Assembly (NCBI GenBank): GCA_947179265.1 | Contig: CAMXBB010000112.1 | Coordinates: 1-5,188 of the forward strand | Origin: an uncultured Bacillota bacterium | GTDB taxonomy: Bacteria > Bacillota_I > Bacilli_A > RF39 > UBA660 | Length of the DNA stretch: 5,188 bases | Reading direction: 5' to 3' | Part shown: one piece after another, positions 1 to 5,188 of the stretch | Numbering within the stretch: position 1 is the first letter of the stretch | Layout of the letters: each line of letters starts with the position of its first letter | Translations under genes and position numbers: made by a program | The notes under the pieces: generated by a model | Databases searched by the model: none | Told to the model about the DNA's origin: nothing | Seen by the model: the letters and a program-made list of their open reading frames with translations, nothing else

Positions 1-1226
1 GTTCCTAACATTCCTAGAAAAACATATTTATACTTTTCTAAAGTTTCTTGATAATGAGTTATTACTTCATCATCATATAAAGATATCGCATTACTTACTA
101 AATCAATTTGATAATAATTTATATCTCCCGTTGTTGTATCTTGAGCATAGATTATTGCTACTTTTGAATCTTTACTTAAAGCATAAGCATCAATTTTTAA
201 ATCATTAAAATTAATCTCTATTTTTTCATAGATACTATCTAGCTTATTAGGTAATTCTAAAGGATTTAATATAATTTGATTACTCTTAATCTCATTATAC
301 ATATCGCCAAATTCCCCATCTTTATATTCGATAGTATAAATATCTCCAGCTTCATCTTTCATTACTAGTAATGTTTTTCCAGTAATCTCGTTATTTAAAG
401 CAGGTATTTTTTCGCCTTCATATTCAATTTCTACTTTGGTAAATCCATTATATGTTGGGAAGACATCATCTTTTCTAACAATTCCATAGTTTACCCCATT
501 TATAGTAGTAGAAATGGGATTTAATTCTTTACGATAGATTGTTAATGTATAAGTCTTTATATTACCTTTTTGAGCAGTTACCTTAATCTCTACTTTATTA
601 CTACCTTCAGATAAATTAATGGTACCTGTTCCATTTAAGTCAGCTGTTGTATCTGCTACTGCAGCTGATACATTTACACTTTCAACATCATTTTCTACTT
701 CTAAGCTATAGTCAGTTTTATTGGCATCAAAAGCTGGGGTTAGTTCATAACCATCTACTTTTAAACTTTTAAGATTGGCATTAGATGAATATGAAGCTTC
801 TAATTCTTCTTGAGTAATTATTTTTATAGTCTTACTTGTTGAAGAAAGATCAATTTCTTTTTCATCAACATCATAAGCAATATATGAACTTACTGATACC
901 TTAGTTGAACCTTTTTTTAGAGTCTTAAATTTAAAAGTATATTGCTTGGATTTTACACCACTAGCAGTTGAGGCATATCCTACCATAGCAGTTCCGCCAG
1001 ATTCACTTGAGGATTCTACTAATCTAAGATAAGCTCTATCATAGTTTAAATCCATTTGCCAACTACCAATCTTAGTTCCTGATAATGTAACAGTTACAGT
1101 AACATTATTGCCTTGAACAACTGTAGAAGATCCAGTAACTTTAATAGTTCCACTAGATGCACTAACTACAGCTGGCATAAAGATACCAACTAATAACATA
1201 ATCATTAAATATTTTATTTTTCTCAT
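1..1226 (-). CDS. Cohesin and cadherin-like domain surface protein (3' end cut off by window)
   Basis: The visible part is 408 codons, open at the window edge with no stop. Residues 1-23 are a Sec signal peptide (basic MRKIKY, hydrophobic core, likely cleavage after VVSA). Residues 25-137 look like a cohesin-type beta-sandwich: a GTIKVTG opening, alternating valine/threonine strands, then GSWQMDLNYD, which matches the conserved early cohesin strand and YD motif. Residues 150-232 fit the cadherin-like beta-sandwich family (LKSLKVDG, F-D-N-TDYSLEV, GSNKVEIKVTA, YTLTIYR). Residues 240-395 form another beta-rich module. The sequence then enters YVFLGMLG at the edge, probably the start of a C-terminal membrane helix, which would put the cohesin outside the cell on a membrane anchor. 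No cysteine is seen. It lies 9 bp downstream of a dockerin-bearing glucosaminidase, so it may be that enzyme's docking partner (inference). The start is fixed by the GGTGAT site and the signal peptide. Other members of the general Ig/BACON-like fold remain possible for the first domain. Confidence 0.8.
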   Translation of the reverse strand, partial: MRKIKYLMIMLLVGIFMPAVVSASSGTIKVTGSSTVVQGNNVTVTVTLSGTKIGSWQMDLNYDRAYLRLVESSSESGGTAMVGYASTASGVKSKQYTFKFKTLKKGSTKVSVSSYIAYDVDEKEIDLSSTSKTIKIITQEELEASYSSNANLKSLKVDGYELTPAFDANKTDYSLEVENDVESVNVSAAVADTTADLNGTGTINLSEGSNKVEIKVTAQKGNIKTYTLTIYRKELNPISTTINGVNYGIVRKDDVFPTYNGFTKVEIEYEGEKIPALNNEITGKTLLVMKDEAGDIYTIEYKDGEFGDMYNEIKSNQIILNPLELPNKLDSIYEKIEINFNDLKIDAYALSKDSKVAIIYAQDTTTGDINYYQIDLVSNAISLYDDEVITHYQETLEKYKYVFLGMLG

Positions 1227-1229
1227 AAT

Positions 1230-1237
1230 ATCACCCT
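1230..1237 (-). promoter_or_regulatory. Ribosome binding site of the cohesin gene, overlapping the upstream stop codon
   Basis: On the minus strand the stop TAG of the glucosaminidase gene runs directly into GGTGAT, then ATT and the ATG. GGTGAT matches the end of the consensus TAAGGAGGTGAT, so the site is usable although it lacks a full AGGAGG. Because the last two bases of the stop codon belong to the AGGGTGAT element, ribosomes ending the first gene are placed to start the second, which suggests translational coupling. Confidence 0.75.
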
Positions 1238-2981
1238 ATTGTTTAATCTTACTAACCCCTAGTATATCCTTTTGAACTTGTAATAAATCTAAAGCATTGA
1301 TTTTCTCATCGCCTGATGTATCAGCAGCTAAAGCTTGAGCATTTGTTAAAGTATATGATCCTAAAATATCTTTTTGAACTTGTAATAAATCTAAAGCATT
1401 TATTCTTCCATCACCTGATGTATCGCCCTTTATTACCACGGTTAACGATTCTTCTACTACACCATTATTAATCTTGACAATAGAACCTGTTCCGATTAAA
1501 TCATCTTTTCCAAGTTCATTACCTTTACTATCAGTTATAACTATTGAAGTACCACTTATAGCTTCAATGTCTCCCTTTACATCAGAAGCCTTAGTGGATG
1601 GATCTATTTTTTTGATATAATTTCCATCATATTGATAACCTGATAGTTTTACTATTGTACTGATATCATACTTGGTTACAGTTGTAGTATCATCTCCACC
1701 AGTTGCTCCTTGATTAGAATTGGTTATCACATTATTCATATTATTATAAACAGGTATATAGAATACAAAAGCGGTATTAAGTAGATTCATCTTCTTATAC
1801 GAATTATATGTAGTCGTTGCTTCACTAGATGGTGCTGCAACATTGGTCATGTATTGATGAACATATAAACTAGCTAAGTTATTTGGTACAACATTATACT
1901 TTTGTAAATATGTAGTGTATTGTCCAACGCTTATATACGCAGAACTTAAATTCGTAGCTGCACCCTTTATAGCTGCAAGTGGTGAATTCCAATTCTTATT
2001 TTTAGCATGATTTAAACCACAATATGTAGTTCCATTAGCTTTAACACATTCATCGGTTACTCCATAGTTAAAGAAGTTATAAAAGCCATTATATATTCCA
2101 TTACTTCCAGTATAATTTCCTTGATATAAGTTCTTTAAACTATCGGATGTACCTAACTCTTGATACATTCTAGTAGCAAGAAAAACAGGACTTACATTGG
2201 TTTCTTTACCAGCCGTATTAATTATATCTCCTAAATTATTATTAACACTCAAATGATATTTATAGAATTGAGCATTTTGAATTATACCTACTACACTGCT
2301 TGGATAGACACTAGCCATCGAATTCTCATATTGCAAAAATAAAAATTGAAAAACATGTTTCTCATTTAACCAATTACGAGGATCCATGTAATACGCTACT
2401 GCCTTTTGACTAGCAGGATACCAAGTCTTTGTATAAGCATTTTTACATGACGTATCGATATCTTCTGGTTTACTTGAAGCTATATAACTCTTACCACATG
2501 AACTCTCTTTTTCAACTGCTGTCTTAAAATCTAAATTAGTCTTTAATGCTTTAAATTGCCATGTTGGATGAGCCATTTGAATTGTACATAAATCGTTCCA
2601 ATAACTAGATGGAAATCCTGCTTCCTTCATCTTTAGATGACATTCAGTCTTCGCTTCGACGTCCTCTTCACTTGGATTGTCCTTAACATTATATTTCGTA
2701 ACATATTCACTACATACATAAGCTGATGAATTTTCGAAAGAAATATTATACCATCCACTATCACACGAACCATTCATCTGCTCATCTTTAATAATATCCT
2801 CTTTTATAAGATTATATGAAGCACCATTTTTTACTATCTTTTTAGAATCATATTTAGTAGATGGGCCCGTTCTAACATTGATAGAATCATTTACTACAAC
2901 ATAACTATAATCAGCTTTTACACTAGAAATAGACGCAAAAAAACAAACAAATATCATTAGCATTATATTTCTTTTGCTCAT
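1236..2981 (-). CDS. Secreted SH3b-glucosaminidase with C-terminal type I dockerin
   Basis: This 581-residue protein is a probable endo-beta-N-acetylglucosaminidase that cleaves peptidoglycan glycan chains outside the cell. Domains in order: signal peptide 1-23 (cleavage near VKA/DY); bacterial SH3 domain 25-97 with the INVRTGPSTKY signature, a wall-binding module; a conserved helical region about 105-220 (GFPSSYW, HPTWQFKALKTNLDF, YYMDPRNWLNE) that commonly precedes this catalytic domain in Firmicutes; glucosaminidase core about 245-410 (SPVFLATRMYQELG, YNFFNYGV, SPLAAIKGAATNL), with E275 the likely catalytic acid; a linker about 415-435 rich in N, G and T; a small beta domain 436-518; and a dockerin 519-576 with two calcium loops (DTSGDGRINALD and DTSGDEKINALD), each followed by LLQVQKDILG. 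The mature chain has eight cysteines spaced as four local pairs. The gene starts its own transcription unit and is followed after 9 bp by the cohesin-domain gene. An AGGAGGG site 7 nt upstream fixes the start. The domain calls are firm; the substrate is inferred from the family. Confidence 0.93.
   Translation of the reverse strand: MSKRNIMLMIFVCFFASISSVKADYSYVVVNDSINVRTGPSTKYDSKKIVKNGASYNLIKEDIIKDEQMNGSCDSGWYNISFENSSAYVCSEYVTKYNVKDNPSEEDVEAKTECHLKMKEAGFPSSYWNDLCTIQMAHPTWQFKALKTNLDFKTAVEKESSCGKSYIASSKPEDIDTSCKNAYTKTWYPASQKAVAYYMDPRNWLNEKHVFQFLFLQYENSMASVYPSSVVGIIQNAQFYKYHLSVNNNLGDIINTAGKETNVSPVFLATRMYQELGTSDSLKNLYQGNYTGSNGIYNGFYNFFNYGVTDECVKANGTTYCGLNHAKNKNWNSPLAAIKGAATNLSSAYISVGQYTTYLQKYNVVPNNLASLYVHQYMTNVAAPSSEATTTYNSYKKMNLLNTAFVFYIPVYNNMNNVITNSNQGATGGDDTTTVTKYDISTIVKLSGYQYDGNYIKKIDPSTKASDVKGDIEAISGTSIVITDSKGNELGKDDLIGTGSIVKINNGVVEESLTVVIKGDTSGDGRINALDLLQVQKDILGSYTLTNAQALAADTSGDEKINALDLLQVQKDILGVSKIKQ
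1259..1424 (-). repeat. Duplicated dockerin half-repeats (102-bp offset)
   Basis: Two units, about 1259-1322 and 1361-1424, align with a constant offset of 102 bp (34 codons). A 29-bp block is identical in both copies (1270-1298 and 1372-1400). They encode the two calcium-loop plus helix segments of the dockerin, sharing the peptide INALDLLQVQKDILG. The DNA-level identity points to a recent internal duplication or ongoing gene conversion. Confidence 0.85.
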
Positions 2982-2987
2982 AAATGA

Positions 2988-2994
2988 CCCTCCT
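2988..2994 (-). promoter_or_regulatory. Strong ribosome binding site of the glucosaminidase gene
   Basis: AGGAGGG on the minus strand, separated by seven bases (TCATTT plus the last G-adjacent base, by the AGGAGG count) from the ATG at 2981. It is a near-perfect Shine-Dalgarno sequence and fixes this start over the internal methionines at residues 7 and 9. Confidence 0.9.
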
Positions 2995-3007
2995 ATGTAT
3001 CACTTTT

Positions 3008-3036
3008 ATTATACAAATATTTACAATAAAAGACAA
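3008..3036 (-). promoter_or_regulatory. Probable sigma-A-type promoter of the glucosaminidase-cohesin operon
   Basis: A perfect -10 box TATAAT lies at 3013-3008 on the minus strand. Seventeen bases upstream is TTGTCT at 3036-3031, a 4/6 match to the -35 consensus. Transcription would start near position 3001, giving a 5' leader of only about 20 nt that holds the ribosome binding site. A perfect TTGACA also occurs at 3048-3043, but it is 29 bp from this -10 box, too far to pair with it. The promoter lies just beyond the terminator of the upstream gene, as expected for a new transcription unit. Confidence 0.7.
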
Positions 3037-3040
3037 TAAA
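3023..3040. repeat. Tandem ACAATAAA direct repeat at the -35 region
   Basis: The octamer ACAATAAA occurs exactly at 3023-3030 and 3033-3040 (plus strand), 10 bp apart and thus on the same face of the helix. It covers the -35 box and part of the spacer of the operon promoter. It could be a regulator site, but in DNA this AT-rich chance is a serious alternative. Confidence 0.35.
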
Positions 3041-3070
3041 TATGTCAATTGTTATTCAATAGAATGTAAA

Positions 3071-3097
3071 CAAAAAAGAAGAACTATCGTTCTTCTA
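3071..3097 (-). terminator. Intrinsic terminator of the acidic coiled-coil gene, overlapping its stop codon
   Basis: On the minus strand AGAAGAAC (3096-3089), loop GATA (3088-3085) and GTTCTTCT (3084-3077) form a perfect 8-bp stem. The T run 3077-3072 follows, with the first T shared with the stem. The stop codon TAG (3097-3095) overlaps the 5' arm, so the hairpin begins inside the last codon. The stem is AT-rich but exact and correctly placed, and it separates this gene from the downstream operon. Confidence 0.78.
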
Positions 3098-5158
3098 TAA
3101 TTTATCTATTACAGCAGCATTCTTATTAACACATCTGGTTAAATCTTCAGTATCATATTTATCCAAAATAGCAGCAAAGTTATCTGGATTAAATAAGAAT
3201 CTATGAGGATGTCTTGTAATACATTCATTTAAGTTATTAACATTATATTTCTTTAATTCGTTATAGTTTGCTTTTATTATATCGCTGAATTGATTAATTT
3301 TTTCGAATTCCTCTGTAGATGATTCAGATCTTAAAATGCTTACCTCATTTGAACTTAAGTTAAGAATATTTTCTAAATCAACTTCACCTTCATAAGGAAT
3401 AACATCATATAATAATTCAGATAATTCATAATTAGTTTTAGCAGATAATTTTTCCTCTAACTTGTAGATATCAACTCTATCTAATAGACCAAATACATAA
3501 CTTAATGAATCACTTGATGCATTAGTTTTTTCTAATAAAGTTAATATATAATCAAGTTGTTCAGCTGTTGAATTACTCAATATATTAGCACATTCATATA
3601 TTCTAGAAATTGCTATATTATGTTTACGCATTGTATAAACAATATTCACTATATTATTTTTAACATATTTTTCTTTGATTGATTCTATATCATCTGAACT
3701 AAATTTAGATACATCTAAATTAGCTTCTTCTAATTCAGCTATAGCATCATCATTATCCTCTTTTTCATCTATATTGAATAATGGAGCATCATTTTCTACT
3801 TCATCTTTTTCTTTTAAAGGATCATTATCGATTTGAATCTCAGGGAAATTATTAGTTTCAGCATCAAAGTTAGCTAATGCTGTGAACATATTTTCTTCAT
3901 CAACACTATCAAAGCTATCTTCTTCAGCCTTAATATCATCAACATCTGCTTCTTCTAAGTCTAAATCCTCTGGAGCAGTTAAAGTTAATTCTCCTAAAGT
4001 TCCGATACCATTATCTATTGGAACCTCTGGAACATCAATATCTAAAGTTGGGAAGATATCGCTTACATCAGGACTATCAAGTAATGCATTTTCATACTCT
4101 TCATCTGTTATATTCTCTTCTGGTTTATAAGGTTCAACTTCCGGTATATCTTCATCCACTAATAAATTTTCATCATTATTTAAAGATAACGTTAAGCCTT
4201 CATCATCACTTGATTCATCATCTCCATCATCGATGTAAAGAGGTACTGGTTCAGATATTTCATCAACCTCATCAAGATTTAATGGTTCGTCAGCAATTAT
4301 TTCACTATCATCATTTGAAGCATTAACACCTTCAATATTTTTACTCTTTTCTAATAAATCATTAGCTTGATTAATAATATCATCAATTTGTGCAGTTGCA
4401 TAATTGTCATCATCTTCGTCACTAGATTCTTCTTCATCTTCATAATCTAAGTCAAGATCATTTAAATCGATAGTACCTTCATCTAATACGTCATTAATAT
4501 ATTCACTTAATTCATCGCCATCAGTAGAATTGCTAATTTCATCAATTTCTTCAAACACAGATCCATCAATTACACTAGTAATGTCGATGTTTTCAACTTC
4601 ATTTGTACTAGTCATTAATTCTGGTTGTGGTTCTACATCAATATACTCTTTTAAATCTTCAGTATGTTTTTCAGAGAAATTGATTACTTCCATAATACGA
4701 TTTTCATAATAAGCTTCTAAGATATTATCTTTTTCAAGAGTTGATTCTAAAGATAACTTTTTCTCTTTTAATGCTACTAATTCATTTTTTAATTTATGTG
4801 CTTTTTCTGTTAAAGCTATAATTCTTTGACTTTGTTCTGCTATTAAGGACTTCTTCTCAGCTATTTTATTATTAATCTCTTTGCTACCTACAACTAGGAT
4901 TTCTCTAAAATCTTTAGAGTCAAATTTCTTTTTTAAATCATCTAAGTCATTTTCTAGAGTAGATATTTCATTTTCTAAAGTTGATATAATTTGTCTTGAA
5001 TCTTCGACATTAGAACGATATTCTCCTGCTAGTTTAACCCTTTCATCCATCTTACCTTGAACAGTTGCTAAGCTACTCTCAGTATCCGATTTGTGAGTTT
5101 TTATTCCGCTAATTACAGTCCTTAAATTGTCATTGATTACTTTTATCATCTTTTCCAT
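3095..5158 (-). CDS. Coiled-coil, highly acidic hypothetical protein
   Basis: I do not recognise the family of this 687-residue protein. It has no signal peptide and no membrane segment, so it should be cytoplasmic. Three parts can be seen. Residues about 25-168 are charged and heptad-like (for example STLENEISTLENDLDDLKKK), predicting a long coiled coil. Residues about 171-480 are a linker in which I count about 111 Asp/Glu and only 7 Lys and no Arg in 310 residues, with runs such as DEEESSDEDDD, and are likely disordered. Residues about 481-687 have more balanced charge and look all-helical (IVNIVYTMRKHN, AEQLDYILTLLEKTN, HPHRFLFNPDNFAAILDKY), possibly helical repeats. The architecture suggests a scaffold or cytoskeleton-like adaptor, but no function can be assigned. 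ATG at 5158 is chosen over the in-frame ATG three codons later because AGAGAGG sits 9 nt upstream of it. A terminator overlaps the stop, so the gene is separate from the downstream glucosaminidase operon. The reading frame is intact and long, so the CDS is real. Confidence 0.9.
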   Translation of the reverse strand: MEKMIKVINDNLRTVISGIKTHKSDTESSLATVQGKMDERVKLAGEYRSNVEDSRQIISTLENEISTLENDLDDLKKKFDSKDFREILVVGSKEINNKIAEKKSLIAEQSQRIIALTEKAHKLKNELVALKEKKLSLESTLEKDNILEAYYENRIMEVINFSEKHTEDLKEYIDVEPQPELMTSTNEVENIDITSVIDGSVFEEIDEISNSTDGDELSEYINDVLDEGTIDLNDLDLDYEDEEESSDEDDDNYATAQIDDIINQANDLLEKSKNIEGVNASNDDSEIIADEPLNLDEVDEISEPVPLYIDDGDDESSDDEGLTLSLNNDENLLVDEDIPEVEPYKPEENITDEEYENALLDSPDVSDIFPTLDIDVPEVPIDNGIGTLGELTLTAPEDLDLEEADVDDIKAEEDSFDSVDEENMFTALANFDAETNNFPEIQIDNDPLKEKDEVENDAPLFNIDEKEDNDDAIAELEEANLDVSKFSSDDIESIKEKYVKNNIVNIVYTMRKHNIAISRIYECANILSNSTAEQLDYILTLLEKTNASSDSLSYVFGLLDRVDIYKLEEKLSAKTNYELSELLYDVIPYEGEVDLENILNLSSNEVSILRSESSTEEFEKINQFSDIIKANYNELKKYNVNNLNECITRHPHRFLFNPDNFAAILDKYDTEDLTRCVNKNAAVIDKL

Positions 5159-5167
5159 AATAAAATA

Positions 5168-5174
5168 CCTCTCT
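5168..5174 (-). promoter_or_regulatory. Ribosome binding site of the acidic coiled-coil gene
   Basis: AGAGAGG on the minus strand with a 9-nt AT spacer to the ATG at 5158. It supports that start over the ATG at codon 4, which would be 18 nt away. The remaining upstream bases to the window edge include TATAGA-like sequence, but too little is visible to call a promoter. Confidence 0.75.
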
Positions 5175-5188
5175 ATTCTCTATAGTAG

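Noticed and set aside
1..1226. Sortase anchoring (LPXTG) of the cohesin protein
   Set aside because: No LPXTG-like motif is seen in the visible part, and the chain is already entering a hydrophobic segment at the edge; the true C-terminus is outside the window.
1259..1424. Mobile element or CRISPR-like repeat
   Set aside because: There are only two copies, in frame, 102 bp apart, and they encode the two halves of one dockerin domain.
1236..2981. Cellulosomal plant-polysaccharide enzyme, as the dockerin might suggest
   Set aside because: The catalytic part matches a peptidoglycan glucosaminidase with an SH3 wall-binding domain, and no cellulase, xylanase or carbohydrate-binding module is visible.
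3043..3048. Perfect TTGACA as the -35 of the operon promoter
   Set aside because: It is 29 bp from the perfect TATAAT; the sequences at 16-19 bp spacing are poor -10 boxes. TTGTCT at 17 bp is the better partner.
3882..4130. Plus-strand open frame of 82 codons, Ser-rich
   Set aside because: It lies wholly inside the antisense of the acidic linker; GAT/GAA-rich codons read backwards give TCA/TTC-rich frames. There is no good ribosome binding site, and its Ser-rich composition is explained by the shadow.
4018..4326. Plus-strand open frame of 102 codons, His/Leu-rich
   Set aside because: Also antisense to the acidic linker, with the unnatural His/Leu/Gln bias expected of a shadow frame and no start signal.
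5149..5158. Alternative start at the fourth codon of the acidic protein
   Set aside because: The AGAGAGG site is 9 nt from the first ATG and 18 nt from the second, so the first is preferred.

Overview
The window is strongly AT-rich, and all three genes lie on the minus strand. It suggests a low-GC Gram-positive bacterium of the Firmicutes (Bacilli or Clostridia, possibly one of the uncultured gut lineages). The evidence is AGGAGG-type ribosome binding sites, short Sec signal peptides, a secreted cell-wall glucosaminidase, and cohesin, dockerin and cadherin-like modules typical of that phylum. A cell-wall hydrolase implies a walled cell. The tryptophan codons checked are TGG, and both visible stop codons are TAG, so nothing here points to a mycoplasma genetic code. 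The exact taxon cannot be fixed from this window.

Layout, read in the direction of transcription from high to low coordinates: (1) 5158-3095, a 687-residue cytoplasmic protein with no family I recognise. It has an N-terminal coiled coil, a roughly 300-residue very acidic linker and a helical C-terminal domain, and it is closed by a hairpin terminator that overlaps its stop codon. (2) 3094-2982, a 113-bp intergenic region holding that terminator and a promoter for the next unit. (3) 2981-1236, a complete secreted SH3b / glucosaminidase / Ig-like / type I dockerin protein. (4) 1226 to beyond position 1, a secreted or membrane-anchored cohesin plus cadherin-like protein, cut off by the window edge. 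Genes 3 and 4 are 9 bp apart and form an operon, probably translationally coupled. No stretch longer than 300 bases lacks a gene.

The most interesting point is the operon of genes 3 and 4. It pairs a peptidoglycan hydrolase ending in a two-repeat dockerin with a neighbour that starts with a cohesin-like domain and appears to enter a membrane segment where the window ends. The simplest reading is a miniature cellulosome-like docking pair that holds a cell-wall hydrolase at the surface through a calcium-dependent cohesin-dockerin contact. The modules are read from sequence patterns; the interaction itself is inference. No RNA genes, CRISPR arrays, insertion sequences or attachment sites were seen.
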